From DCFW01 sp963790715 (GTDB lineage Bacteria; Bacteroidota; Bacteroidia; Bacteroidales; Bacteroidaceae), in contig CAWBPN010000018.1 in assembly GCA_963790715.1 (NCBI GenBank), forward strand, positions 62,001-126,000: a stretch of 64,000 bases of DNA, given 5' to 3'. The translations under genes were made by a program, and so were the position numbers. Below, piece after piece: positions 37,001 through 47,600 of the stretch. The notes beneath the pieces are model-generated. The model saw nothing but the letters and a program-made list of their open reading frames with translations, was not told the DNA's origin and did not search any database. Each line of letters opens with the position of its first letter. Within the stretch, counting starts at the first letter, position 1.

Positions 37001-38283
37001 AAAGCACTTGGACTTGTAAGAAACAAGCGTAGATTGTTCTGATCAAGTACCGTAATACGCGATACACCCAAGAATTCCTGGCTAACCCAAATATCGCCCG
37101 AACGGTCTTCCATTACATATTGCAAGAAGTCAGAACCTAACGGTGTGTTATTATCAGTTCCTGCAACATAATGTTGTGTTCGTTTCGTCAAAGGGTCATA
37201 AACAAATAATCCGTTTCCATACGTAGATATCCAATAATAGCCGTTCCTGTCCTGCACAATATGGTATCGTTCAAAATCAATATATTCCATACGCTTTGGT
37301 GGAATAACATTAAGCATTTGTATTTTACCGGTAAACCTATCAACAAGCCATAAATTACCTGTATGATTATATATCCATGCGTTTCCTTTGTTGTCTGTTT
37401 GAGTCTGACCGTCGGCAATGTTCCTACCGAAAAACTGTTTATCGTGAACAGCCTGCCGTGTAACAAAATCAAAACGAAAGACGCCACGCGTAGTCATTAA
37501 ATACCAATCACTGCCAACTGCAAACTGACCTGTTAACCTTTCATCAGGCATGAATGGCAATGCAGCACATTGCTTAAGACCGTAAGAATAAAAGAATACC
37601 TTTCCTGAAGTTGTAGCAAAATAAGAGACAGAACCGAAATTAGCCATATTACTGAAATTATCGGTGCTGTTCACTATAGTCGATGAACCGTTAGGGGTAA
37701 CTCGCGCCAGTCCTTTATCAGTACCCAACCATATAACTCCATCACAACCTTGTCCGATAAATGTGGAATTATTTGAAGGTAATCGTCTATTATTCTTTTT
37801 ATACATTACAGATTTAAAATTGTCTTTATTATAGCTAATTCTGCAAGCACCATAGTTACCTCTCCAAAGCCAGACGCTACCATCCTTGGCATGGAAATAA
37901 CGACCGTAATGATTATTATCCAATCCGGCTATCTTAACAAACTGCCCTGTTCGTAAATTAAAGCAACTAAACATATCTGACTTAGTGGATATCCAAAGAT
38001 AATTATGGCAATCTTCATTTATATCATAAATACGTCTGTCCGCTATTGACACACCATTGCCTTTCTGAGGATGATATGTCGTAAACGAAATACCGTCATA
38101 ACGAGTCAATCCGTTAAGCGTACCCATCCAAATAAAGCCCTTACTATCCTGCATCATATATAATATCGAAGACGAAGGCAACCCATCTTTTGTAGTAATT
38201 TTAGTAGATTGTACCACCAAATCGGCTCTAGCAGGTAGAACCATGATTATCAAAAAGATAAAGAGAACCAATCTGTTTTTCAT
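33997..38283 (-). CDS. Hybrid two-component system regulator (second HTCS)
   Basis: A 1428-residue HTCS. Start MKNRLVLFIFLIIMVLPARA begins the signal peptide, and an upstream in-frame ATG is rejected. Order: signal peptide (1-20), two Reg_prop propellers (about 22-740), Y_Y_Y (about 750-835), membrane segment (about 845-865), HisKA with His912 in ISHEFRTPLTLIS, HATPase (DNGVGIPRDKQPELFSRF, SVGIGLHLTHELV), receiver with Asp1220 in VCDVMMPGIDGFQV, and a C-terminal AraC helix-turn-helix (about 1325-1428). The whole protein is parallel to the first HTCS but not a recent copy. It probably senses a different pectin oligosaccharide and controls the RhaM/CE12 or PL22/SusCD genes nearby. Confidence 0.96.
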   Translation of the reverse strand: MKNRLVLFIFLIIMVLPARADLVVQSTKITTKDGLPSSSILYMMQDSKGFIWMGTLNGLTRYDGISFTTYHPQKGNGVSIADRRIYDINEDCHNYLWISTKSDMFSCFNLRTGQFVKIAGLDNNHYGRYFHAKDGSVWLWRGNYGACRISYNKDNFKSVMYKKNNRRLPSNNSTFIGQGCDGVIWLGTDKGLARVTPNGSSTIVNSTDNFSNMANFGSVSYFATTSGKVFFYSYGLKQCAALPFMPDERLTGQFAVGSDWYLMTTRGVFRFDFVTRQAVHDKQFFGRNIADGQTQTDNKGNAWIYNHTGNLWLVDRFTGKIQMLNVIPPKRMEYIDFERYHIVQDRNGYYWISTYGNGLFVYDPLTKRTQHYVAGTDNNTPLGSDFLQYVMEDRSGDIWVSQEFLGVSRITVLDQNNLRLFLTSPSAFDRSNTIRMISTSINGDVWVASRLGGLFVYDKQMHLKSKNVNERANIYAMKEDSHGVKWIGTRGDGLQIGNDRYTNNASDPMSIPNNNIFCIMRDNKNRMWIGTYGGGLVLAEKHENKYVFRRFFSSDTNASEQNVRVLMQDNNGMFWMGTSYGIYVFNPDRLIRNPKAYYCYNIANNSLSSDEIRCITQDHSGRIWIGNSGTGFSCCSRPVKGHYGKLHFTNYSTKDGLVNDVVLSIIEDRTGHLWMSTENGISKFTPATHQFENYLFSAYPLGNAYSENSAVTLPNGNILFGSNYGLLLLNPANIKSRQYNYPIVFTNLLVNGIIVNPDDKDSPLKQSLSFSGKIKLKHYQNSISVDFNSFDYADGDVVKYSYKLEHYDKDWSVPSSDKVATYKNLPSGKYVLMVRSSTGGGNWNPRVAKLGIVVSPPFYFTIWAFIFYFIFIGVTVLAIMRVVLNFNRLHNRIKVEKSLTEYKLVFFTNISHEFRTPLTLISGALDKIHSLQQILPAEFNYSVKILDKNIGRMIRLVDQLLEFRKMQNNKLALSLEEIDVIAFLNDIFQSFIDEADQKNMDYQFIPSETSYKMFVDKEKLDKIAYNLLSNAFKYTPSKGKIRMIVSINHDDNMMCMQVTDNGVGIPRDKQPELFSRFMQSTFSGNSVGIGLHLTHELVQVLKGLICYNENEGGGSVFTVNLPLDKSIYAPNDFLIANNVLLKDDDNRREKKQVEENFALPMQMAGKPLNETLVLVIEDNLDVLAFLKGEISSYFSVITASNGEEGLEKARSEEPALIVCDVMMPGIDGFQVVKELKNDFDTSHIPIILLTALESQESQLKGIESGADAYITKPFSTKLLLMRIFKLMESRNKLQKKFSQEPGLLQLPAIYSNVRDKEFADRLNTVLSDNLSDATFSVDDYAQKMGIGRTAFYKKVKGLTGSSPNEYIRIVRLKKAAEMLSDSNFTVSEVSYKVGIDDPFYFSKCFKAQFGVAPSMYRKGQPEKDKDNE

Positions 38284-38309
38284 ATTATTACTTGCTAACA
38301 TTAGTGTCA

Positions 38310-38350
38310 CAAAAATAAAAAAACTCCCTGACTTTTTACTTATGTCAGGG
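38310..38350. terminator. Bidirectional terminator overlapping the HTCS promoter
   Basis: CCCTGAC at 38326-38332 pairs with GTCAGGG at 38344-38350 (11-nt loop), with T-runs on both outer sides, so it can stop the rhaM message. On the reverse strand the same T-run forms TATTTTTG (38317-38310), a perfect -7 box for the HTCS gene starting at 38283; the -33 region then falls within the hairpin. No TTG is visible there. Confidence 0.7.
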
Positions 38351-38358
38351 GGCTTTTT

Positions 38359-38673
38359 TCAATCCAGATGAAACATTTCAGATAATGGTATTGAAATTGG
38401 AGATTTATCAGGATTTACTTCCATTATATCAGCCATATAGTTCCACCATTTTTGTACAATGGTGTCACTGCCCATATCCTGACTACCGGCATTACCGTCA
38501 ACTTTCTGGAAAGCAAAGAGGATATTCGTTTCTTTATCCCAATAAATTGAATAATCGTACACTCCTCCTTCTTTTAATAATTTCTTCATTTCGGGCCAGA
38601 GAGCAGCATGGCGCTTTTTATATTCTTCTTCATAACCCGGCTTTAAAAACATTTTAAAGGCTTCCCTTTTCAT
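38359..38673 (-). CDS. rhaM: L-rhamnose mutarotase
   Basis: A 104-residue cytosolic protein that interconverts alpha and beta anomers of L-rhamnose. It shows the family core MKREAFKMFLKPGYEEEYKK, with Tyr18 and His22 (catalytic acid, in KRHAALWPEM), then YDYSIYWDKETNILFAFQKV and the conserved Trp pair in VQKWWNYMADIM. Length is exact for RhaM. It lies 11 bp downstream of the CE12 acetylesterase, so they share a message. It supports rhamnose-containing pectin (rhamnogalacturonan) as the target; the isomerase, kinase and aldolase for rhamnose are not in the window. Confidence 0.95.
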   Translation of the reverse strand: MKREAFKMFLKPGYEEEYKKRHAALWPEMKKLLKEGGVYDYSIYWDKETNILFAFQKVDGNAGSQDMGSDTIVQKWWNYMADIMEVNPDKSPISIPLSEMFHLD

Positions 38674-38684
38674 GATAATAGATT

Positions 38685-39578
38685 TTATTTTATGATATAT
38701 TTGTTAAGCGGGCATTTCGGTATAGCTTTAATGCCCTGTATAATAGATTCACAGTTTACTATAGCTCCTCCATAAGTTGTATGAGCACTATCTTTATACA
38801 GTTTTTGTGCTTCAGCCATACCCATTGCTTCAAATTTGCGGGCGGCAATTTCATTTTCATCAATATAATAAACACCTTCTTCGTCTGCTACAGTCTTACT
38901 CCACGCAGCATAAGTCGTTGTACAGCGATGCATGTCTCCTTTAGGACTCCATGCATTACTTGGTGTATACGACATGATAATGACCGTAGCTCCCTTGGCT
39001 TTAGCCTGACGAGCAAAAATACGAATATAATGTCCGAAGGTATAGACAATTTCAGGTTTACCTGTTTTTTCCATTATCACGGCTTGACTGCTTTCATCAG
39101 TTCCGTGCAATGATGCTCGCGCACGCCCTGTATTAAGCGGTCCGCCATCATTATGTCCGAACTGAATAAGTACGAAATCACCTTTACGAACACCTTTCAA
39201 GACATTATCCCAAAGACCTTCGGTATAATAAGTACGGCTGCTGCGTCCTCCCAATGCGTGGTTTTCGCATGTTATACGCGTGGAATCAAGATATAAATGT
39301 AGAAAATCTCCCCAACCCCACATTCCTCCTACGCCTTTTCCGCTCCCGTTTTTCACGGTACTGTCACCGCAAATAAATACAACAGGAGCTTTTTTATTTA
39401 ACCTAGATGAACCGGCAGGAAGTTTTACGGCCTTTTTAGGGTCGGCTATTGTTCGCCAATCCTTAACTACAGTATCGGTCTTTGATTTGGATTCACCGGC
39501 AACACACTTTTGTGCAGATTGTGCTGCTGCTCCTAAATATATAAAACTACAGAATAATAATACAAGTGCTTTTCTCAT
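38685..39578 (-). CDS. Rhamnogalacturonan acetylesterase (SGNH, CE12)
   Basis: A 297-residue secreted esterase that removes acetyl groups from the galacturonate residues of rhamnogalacturonan I. Signal peptide about 1-20 (GAAAQSA). SGNH blocks are visible: block I VFICGDSTVKNG (nucleophile Ser), block II Gly in NHALGGRSSRTYY, block III QFGHNDGGP, and block V Asp/His in YKDSAHTTYGG. It is a separate enzyme from the CE12 part of the fusion at 26926-28578. It leads a two-gene unit with rhaM. A reverse-strand TATATTTG box lies at 39638-39631. Confidence 0.92.
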   Translation of the reverse strand: MRKALVLLFCSFIYLGAAAQSAQKCVAGESKSKTDTVVKDWRTIADPKKAVKLPAGSSRLNKKAPVVFICGDSTVKNGSGKGVGGMWGWGDFLHLYLDSTRITCENHALGGRSSRTYYTEGLWDNVLKGVRKGDFVLIQFGHNDGGPLNTGRARASLHGTDESSQAVIMEKTGKPEIVYTFGHYIRIFARQAKAKGATVIIMSYTPSNAWSPKGDMHRCTTTYAAWSKTVADEEGVYYIDENEIAARKFEAMGMAEAQKLYKDSAHTTYGGAIVNCESIIQGIKAIPKCPLNKYIIK

Positions 39579-39630
39579 CTTATTTTTATTTTAAAATATA
39601 CAATTTACCATTGACAGTTTTAAATGTCGT

Positions 39631-39732
39631 CAAATATATCTTTTTCAAAAGGAATAAACATGGAATATCATACAAGATTATATGTTTCCGTACGAAATAA
39701 CATTTCTATTTCCCAAAGACTCATTACATTTG
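39631..39732. promoter_or_regulatory. Divergent control region (CE12-rhaM versus GH105)
   Basis: A reverse box TATATTTG (39638-39631) and a forward box TACATTTG (39725-39732) lie 86 bp apart in a 182-bp gap. No convincing -33 elements are present, again suggesting activator control. Confidence 0.45.
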
Positions 39733-39760
39733 TGCTTACTAATTATATATATATATATCC

Positions 39761-40887
39761 ATGAAAAAGAATTTATTTATCAGTTTGTTTTTATTATTTG
39801 TATTGACATACAATCTTGGCGCGCAAACGTTACCTACTGCCGGAAAAGACATTGAAGGCAATGATTTTAGTCAATAATCATTTTATGGAAAAGTATGTCG
39901 ACTGCACACAATCAAGTAACGTTGGCGGGGTAAAACGTCCAAGTAATATATGGACAAAGAGCGTATACTACGAGGGGCTTATGGCTCTATATAACATTCA
40001 CCGCGATAAACGCTATTACGACTACGCCGTTAAATGGGGCGACTTCCATAAATGGGGATTCAACAAGGGAGCAATGACACGCAATGCCGACAACCAGTGT
40101 GCGGCACAAACATACTGCGACATCTATAGCATATGCAAAGACACTGGCAAGATACACGAAACGATGACATGTGCAAATATGTTGGTAAACAGTTCCAAAA
40201 CAGATGATTGGACGTGGGTGGACGCCATACAAATGGCAATGCCTTTTTTAGCAAAAATAGGAACAATTACAGGTAACAAAAAATATTACGACAAGATGTG
40301 GGAGATGTATTCATGGACACGCAACACTCTTGCCGGAGGTCTTTTCAATAAAGAAGAAGGTCTTTGGTGGCGTGATAAGGATTTCGTCTCTCCATACAAA
40401 GAACCTAATGGAGAAAACTGTTATTGGAGTCGTGGCAACGGATGGGTATATGCAGCATTGGTTCGTGTAATGGACAATACTCCGAAAGACAGAGCAGCAT
40501 CGTAAAGATTACGAAGCCGATTTCATATCTATGAGCAAAGCCCTGAAAGCATGCCAACGTAAAGACGGTTTTTGGAATTGCAGTTTGCACGATTCCACAC
40601 ATTTCGGCGGTAAAGAGACCAGCGGCACATCACTTTTTGTTTACGGCATGGCTTGGGGAATACGCAAAGGATTACTTTCCAGGAAAGAATATTTGCCGGT
40701 TGTTGCAAAAGCATGGAATGCAATACTTAAAGACGCTATTCATCCCGATGGAGTAATCGGATATATACAAGGTACAGGCAAAGAACCGAAAGACAGTCAG
40801 CCTGTCACTTACGACAAGATACCTGACTTTGAAGATTTCGGTACAGGCTGTTTACTTTTAGCAGGTAGCGAAGTTTATAAGTTATAA
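39761..40887 (+). pseudogene. GH105 unsaturated glucuronyl/rhamnogalacturonyl hydrolase, broken by two frameshifts
   Basis: An ATG at 39761 starts a good signal peptide (MKKNLFISLFLLFVLTYNLG) and QTLPT, but the frame stops at once in NDFSQ. The GH105 body continues one base out of phase from about 39855 (KAMILVNNHFMEKY) with RPSNIWTKSVYYEGLMALYN and the catalytic-region WTWVDAIQMAMPF, then breaks again near 40490-40497 and resumes with HRKDYEADF and ETSGTSLFVYGMAWGIRKG to the end. Both breaks are a net gain of one base. With two corrections the protein would be about 375 residues and complete, so the damage is recent or a sequencing artefact. Confidence 0.85.
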
Positions 40888-40917
40888 TTAATATTATATC
40901 TTCAAGAGATAAAAGAA

Positions 40918-40945
40918 CACACCTGAACACTTAGTCTCAGGTGTG
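40918..40945. terminator. Terminator between GH105 and the oligogalacturonate lyase
   Basis: A 9-bp perfect stem (CACACCTGA at 40918-40926 and its complement at 40937-40945) with a 10-nt loop, between convergent genes. Flanking A/T runs are moderate in both directions. Confidence 0.65.
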
Positions 40946-40979
40946 ATTATATTTATCAAATTAATTATCTTACTTTCTT

Positions 40980-42218
40980 TCATATCTCTACTGCATATAC
41001 ATTTTCTTGTCCTTCAAAATTAGCACGAAAAATAATCCATTTACCATCAGGAGAAAAATGTACATTAGGTTCCAAGTGATAGTTATGATTTTTCATATTA
41101 ACCAATTTTGTAGCTATTAATTTATTGCCATCTATATGAAACAAATAAATCCATTTACCATCAGAAGCTTTTGCTACAGATGTTGAATCGCCGCCATCAC
41201 CTGCCAATAAATCTTCTTTCCACGAAGTCGTATAATGAACAGACCATTCATTACGTTGTAATTCATAATCACTTTCATGATTAGTACTCAAATCAACTTT
41301 CCCAACATAAAATGTTTTTCCGCGTGGCTTCTGCAGATCAAAATAAATATCATTACCTTTCATTCCAAACCATTCATGACCGGCAATCTCCATTGGCATC
41401 GTTCGTTTGTGCATTAATTGAGGCTTTCCTCTTTTTAATACGTCTATTGTCCAAATTCTATCCACTTTCTGCCATGTACCCTCATGACAAAACATTAAAA
41501 GAGTAGGATTTATCGGTGAAAATTGCAAATGATTTGTCCAGGCATATTCCGTATATACATTTTCCAATTTACCTGTTTGGATATTAATAATAAATATTGT
41601 GTGAGGAAATTTAGCTTCAAGGGCGCGATCAAAGTAATCGCGTTTTGCAGGAAATCTCCTAAAAAGTGACATTTCTTTCGGACTCGAAAAAGTCCCGGCC
41701 AATAATGTTCCATCACAATTTACAGTTACAATACCACCTATTTTACCTTTTGGAAATACATACACAAGTTTACGTTGCTTAGTATCGATATTAAGGCTGA
41801 AGACACTATCCATCATCTGATAAAAGATTTGTTTTTTGTTTGCGCAAACGATTTCTGAATGAACCGGAAATTTTTCATGAGTCATTTGTTCTATATCAAG
41901 TGTATTCAGATTTACCTTATACATTTGTATATTTTCGGATCTCATATTATATATTTCTTCTTTTTTAGGCGCATCGTCATTCTTACCTCTATTTCCTCCG
42001 CAAAAAATCATTTCATTACCAATAAACGGATTATTATTAAAATAAAAGCTCATATTAATTCCATCTCTACGAGTCAATTTAATAATCTTATGGTTTGTAT
42101 CCTTATCAATCCATTCATTTGGCATATTCTTTCCTGTTTCTAAAACCGGAATTTGTGCAATTGCCGTTGTCTGTATAATGACAACAAGCATAAATGATAT
42201 AAAGAAATGTTTTTTCAT
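40980..42218 (-). CDS. Oligogalacturonate lyase (PL22)
   Basis: A 412-residue protein. It has a signal peptide (about 1-21, TTAIAQI), then the seven-bladed propeller typical of PL22. Matching regions are IIKLTRRDGINMSFYFNN, KFPVHSEIVCANKKQIFYQ, ITVNC-type strands, WTNHLQFSPINPTLLMFCHE, where the His residues fit the metal and catalytic site, and GHEWFGMKGNDIYFD. It splits oligogalacturonides to unsaturated monomer by beta-elimination, in the periplasm here because of the signal peptide, supplying substrate for downstream enzymes. It lies 90 bp after SusD with a hairpin between. Confidence 0.88.
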   Translation of the reverse strand: MKKHFFISFMLVVIIQTTAIAQIPVLETGKNMPNEWIDKDTNHKIIKLTRRDGINMSFYFNNNPFIGNEMIFCGGNRGKNDDAPKKEEIYNMRSENIQMYKVNLNTLDIEQMTHEKFPVHSEIVCANKKQIFYQMMDSVFSLNIDTKQRKLVYVFPKGKIGGIVTVNCDGTLLAGTFSSPKEMSLFRRFPAKRDYFDRALEAKFPHTIFIINIQTGKLENVYTEYAWTNHLQFSPINPTLLMFCHEGTWQKVDRIWTIDVLKRGKPQLMHKRTMPMEIAGHEWFGMKGNDIYFDLQKPRGKTFYVGKVDLSTNHESDYELQRNEWSVHYTTSWKEDLLAGDGGDSTSVAKASDGKWIYLFHIDGNKLIATKLVNMKNHNYHLEPNVHFSPDGKWIIFRANFEGQENVYAVEI

Positions 42219-42255
42219 AATTCCAATTATAATATGATCTATTGTTGAAGATAAA

Positions 42256-42288
42256 AAAGAGGCTATATCACAATGAAATAGCCTCTTT
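42256..42288 (-). terminator. Terminator after the second susD
   Basis: An 11-bp perfect stem (AAAGAGGCTAT at 42256-42266, complement at 42278-42288) with an 11-nt loop, followed on the reverse strand by a run of U from AAAAAA at 42253-42258. It lies 20 bp after the SusD stop and may reduce readthrough into PL22. Confidence 0.8.
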
Positions 42289-42308
42289 AATCTTATTAAT
42301 ATTTAATT

Positions 42309-44658
42309 TTAGTAACCATAATTTTGATAAGCAGCTTCAGCCGAAGTAGATAATTGTTTGCCGTTTTTATCTGTCAACAAATCCAAGAACTGGGTTTTCG
42401 GGAATGGTTTTAATGTATAGTGGCTATCGAAAGCCCCCTTAGCTAAACCGGTTTGTCCCAATGTCCCATTAGAGTTGTCCGATGTTACGCCCCAAAGCGA
42501 TGAATGAGCAGCTGATGAAGATCCCATTTCGCTATGCCATTGAATACGATCGGCTTGCCAACCGCTATTATGAAGTTCTTCATAATACGGACCTATCTCC
42601 TCATTGAATTCACGGGCATACTCATTGCAAAGGAAATTAATGAATCTGTCAAGTGTAGTAGTCGCACTTGAAGGATAGTCTTCAAGAGTTGACTTTGCTG
42701 AACTGCCATCCCAGTATGATGCATCAACTTTAATAGCATTATATCCATCCGAAGCAACGGAATAAGGATATTGTTGTTCGGCCGCAGTTAAGTTTTCATG
42801 TCCGGAATATAAACGAGCAATTACTTCATTTCTTGTATTACCTACATGGAATGAAGCACGTGTACGAACGGTATTTATGTCATTTATGGCATCAGAATAA
42901 TCACCTTTACGTCCGTATGCTTCAGCACGAATTAAATATGTTTCGGCGAGACGAAAAACAGGAATGTCGCGAGTTCCAAGATAACCATTATTTGAATTAC
43001 GATTTGAATCATCATATTTATCGCAACAAGGAGTACTTGCCGTTGTTGTAGAATTTTCATAACCATAAAAATTGGATGAAACGCCGCTTGATCCGACAAA
43101 TGAATAAGTTTTCCCGGAAGCCACAATTTGAGGCCTGTAAAAATACTTACCATTTTTCGTCATCCAACGTGCAAACAGAACAAAAGGTTGTGCATTAGCC
43201 TTATCTACATCAATTGCCGTTGCCTTAGTATTTTCAAGATAAGCAAACGCCAAATCTCCTGTTCCCATTTTATGTTGACCAGCCACCGCTTGGCGACCAC
43301 CCCAGGATGCTCTATTATATGTTGGGAGTATATTAGCATTGAAATAAGATGCTTGATCGGATGTCCATTGATAAGTTGTATTGCTACTATTATTATATGC
43401 ATAATAATTTAGATCAGCTGCAGGTGAAGATGTTGTACCGCCCATTAATGCAGTTTTATATTCGAGCTTAAATGAACCTTGGAAACGAGAATCATTTATT
43501 TTATCCGTATATACGTCATATCCCCAATCGTTGTTGCGGAAATAGAAATTCGGAGCTGTTCCATTTTCCCATGAATAATTAGGTATACCCCACATATTGG
43601 ATGTATAATTATTAACGAACATTATAAGGGTTCGTGCTCCATAACGATAGTTGTCGGTACCGGTGCCATACAAGCAAGGAAGTATAATTTCCTTACTGCT
43701 TTCATTGCTATAATCATTTAGAGGATGTTTGAAAATATCTGCATAATTTGTCTCCAATTTGTATTTGCCGCTATTTATAACCAGATTTGAATAATAGATG
43801 CATGAATCCAAATCTGTTGATACATTACCTTTGTACAGCATACCTAAATAAGATTTCGGATTTGTATTGTCAATACTTCCATCCGTATTACGCCCGTAAG
43901 TAGAAGTTCCGTAATTTGCGCCTTGAGCACGATGTAAATATAATTTTGCCAATAAATGTGCGGCAGCATATTTTGTTACACGTCCGTAGTCGGCAGCACT
44001 CCATGATGCAGGTAAATTATTTACGCAATAGCGTAAATCACTAATCATTCTTTTATACAAATCCTCCGAACTGACACGCGGATAATAATAGTTACTAGGT
44101 ATGGATGTTATACTTGTTGTAGAAACAGGTATATCTCCTAATACAGTATTCATACTGAAGAACAGATAATCACGATTAAAAAATAATTCCGACAAACGTT
44201 CTGCCGCATAAGCCGCATCCGAGGCATATTCTCCCGTTGCGGAGCCACTTTGGATGGCTGTAATTCCTTTATTGCAGTTATCTATAATCGGAAAGCAATT
44301 TATATTAAAGCCAGATTGTTGCTTTGACTGAAATCCCATATAATAATATGTCCATGTTCCTATTGTACTAGACGTGCTCCATTCCGAACTTGAATACTTG
44401 CTCATATCGGCGTCCGATCCGGATGTAGTACCTCCCATTTGAGAGCAATCAAGTCCTGTTTCAAACATATATGGACCTTCACCGTACTGAAAACGTACAC
44501 GTTCTGCATTATATGTACCAACGACTAATTGATTGAGTGCCATCTTCGGTTGTTAGATAGTCTTGTGTTATAGTTGAAACCATCTTCTCATCCAAAAAGC
44601 TATTTGTACAAGACACTGTTAAAAGCGTCATCATTGTTATTAATATATATTTTTTCAT
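42309..44658 (-). pseudogene. SusD/RagB-family lipoprotein gene with one frameshift
   Basis: The signal peptide is intact at 44658 (MKKYILITMMTLLTVSCTSF, lipobox TVSC), followed by LDEKMVSTITQDYLTTEDG, but a one-base gain at about 44538 (GGC-A-CTC) puts the remaining 740 residues in another frame. That part is an open SusD body with GLDCSQMGGT, AAHLLAKLYLHRAQGA, FRLAETYLIRAEAYGRKG and FINFLCNEYAREFNEEIGPY. Once corrected the protein is about 780 residues, long for SusD, as seen in pectin-type loci. It is 16 bp downstream of its SusC. Confidence 0.9.
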
Positions 44659-44674
44659 ATCTTTTTAATTTTAA

Positions 44675-47600
44675 TTATAGACCAATTCTTATGCCTAATA
44701 CGAAACTGCGTGTGATACAGGTATTATTTGTTTGACCACCAATATGTGATGTATTGTCCCAACCTGTGATGTCATCAGGATTAATTCCAGCTTTAACCAA
44801 TTCACCGCCAAAAAGGAATGGATTTAATACTTGTGCATATATTTGAGCACTTTGCAATCCGTATTTTGTCAAATGTTTGGTTAAATCATACGATAGTGCA
44901 ATGTTACGAACAATAACCATATTGCCTTTGGTATAATTACGTACATAATCATAAGCAGTAGTACGTGTTGCAGTTGTCGGTTGTGCAAATTTGGCTCCTG
45001 TATTGGTAGTACTCCATGTACTGTGTTCAACACGACGACCGATAGTTTGTGTTAGTCCATAATATTCATTCCCAAAACGGAAAAAAGTAAAGAAATTAAG
45101 AGTGAAATCTTTATATTTAAAAGTGTTGTTCACACCTCCGTCCCATTTAGGGTCTCTTTTATAGATAACCTTATCGTTGCTGTCAAATTTACCAAATCCG
45201 TTATTCTTATAAGTAACTTGTTCCGACTTGCCATCAACTGTAATAGTTTTTGTTGTCCAACCGCTAGCTACCTGATTGTGTATCATCTTCGATATAATCT
45301 TGGTCTTTAATCTTATATTGACCGGGTAAAAATGTGATGCCGTTTGCAGCATACACAGCCATAAGTTTTTTATCGTCGGCGGTATTTTGCCAAATTCTAT
45401 CATATTTATAATCCCAAAAAACATTTATAGGAGAACCTACGAACCATAAATTCGATGTATCTGATGTCACACCGTTAGCCAATGATTTGATTTTGTTTTT
45501 ATTTATACCGAAAGTCCAATCTGTGGTCCAACTAAAATCTTTTGTCTTTGATGTTTTGAGTCGTTAGTGTTACTTCCAAACCTTTGTTTTGTGTTTTGCC
45601 GATGTTATCTTTTACTTGACCGTAACCTGTAATAGCCGGAAGAGAACGATTCATCAACAAGTCGGATGTATTGGCAATATAATACTCAATAGTACCTGAT
45701 ATACGACCGTTCAATACGTCAAAATCAACACCGAAGTTAGTGGATGCTGTTTTCTCCCATGTTAATTCAGTATTAGGCATAACGTCAGTTTTTGTACCAG
45801 TAGTATTGGCTGTAACATTACCTGCGCCAAAAGGAATATCTCCATACGTCGATGTCACTGAACCGGCTGTTTGGTATGGAGATATGGCAGAATTACCTGT
45901 AACGCCATAACCTACACGCAGTTTCAGTTGGTCTATCCATGTTAAATTTTTCATAAACTTTTCATCATTAATCTTCCATGCCAATGCAGCAGATGGAAAG
46001 AAATCCCATTTATGACCTTTAGCCAACACTGAAGCTCCATCATAACGGCCTGTCAATGTTATTAAATAACGGTCCATTAATGAATAATTTATACGTCCCA
46101 TATATGAGGCACGTGACCAAGTGGAATAACTACTTCCATATGAAGACAAGTCTTTCTCGGAATCTCCTAAATCATACCATAAAGATGTGGGATAAACTAT
46201 ATCATAGGCACGAACATTAAGACCTTCAGTACGATAGCGTTCTGCTGATTGCATTAGGGTTATGTTAAACTTATGAATTTTATTGAATGTTTTATCGATG
46301 TAAATTAAATTTTCAAGTGTCCATGATATTTTCGTCGATTGTTCATTATAACCTACTTCAGGTGCTGTATTGTCAAATTGATAAGGGTTACTCCAATTTT
46401 TACCATAAAAACTTCCATAACGTGAATTACGGAACTGAGCTCCCAAATTTGTTCTCCATTTTAACCAAGGTAAGACTTGTGCCTCTGCAAATGAAGTATA
46501 CAGAACGCTTGCATAACGAAACTCATTCCAAGCCGAATCTATATTTCTTAATATATTATGCCATGAAAGTCCTGAGTTTGTAACTACTATAGTACCGTCT
46601 TCATTATAAGCCGGAGCATAAGGCATCAAATTCATTGCCAATCCATATGAATCTTTTAATACTGTATTAGATGAATTATTAACAATTCCGTAGTTTTCTA
46701 TAGAATAACTTGTATTAATGCCCATACCAACTTTTAGCCATTTGTAAGGATCTATTTCACCGTTAATATTTGCTGAATAACGTTTATAGTTTTGATCCTT
46801 CATCGGAACTTGTTGGTTCAGATAGTCCAAAGAAAAATAAAGTTTAGATTTATCTGTTCCGGCCGATAAAGAAAGCTGGTGGTTTTGAGTGAAAGCCGTA
46901 CGCGTCGCGAGTTTACCCCAATCGGTGTTTAACAGGCTTGACGAATCATATTCAGGAACTTCGGCAGCATATCCTTCTGCCTGTTCAGCAGCAGTAGAAG
47001 CACGCATAACTAAATTACCATTACTATCATATTTGTAGGCTGATTTCACAACTCTATCCATATAAGTATCGGTGCCGAGCCATAATGCGCGGTCACGATC
47101 AGGATCAGGCGCTGTACCATAAGTCCCATTATATGTACCTCCGGTAATTGCAGATTGGCGATTATAATCAAGCAATTGCCCTGCTTTCATATAATTGGTC
47201 ACAGAATGTAAATTACTCCATGAAAATGAAGCGTCATAGTTGATAGATACTCTTCCTTCTTTACCTTTCTTTGTAGAAATTAAAACAACACCGTTTGCAC
47301 CACGTGAACCGTAAATAGCTGTGGCGGATGCATCCTTTAAAATTTCCATAGATTCAATGTCATTAGGATTGACATCTGCCATTGAACCGGCTTCCATAGG
47401 TATACCGTCTATTACATATAAAGGTGTATTATCTGCCAATAATGAACGATTACCACGAATACGTATAGCAGCCTAACTCTCCGGGACGACTGTTTGTCGT
47501 AATATCAGCGCCGGCAACCGTACCTTGCATAGCCTGAAGTGCGTTTTGCACCGGTCGATTTTCAATTTCTTTAGATGTAACACGTGACATAGATCCGGTT

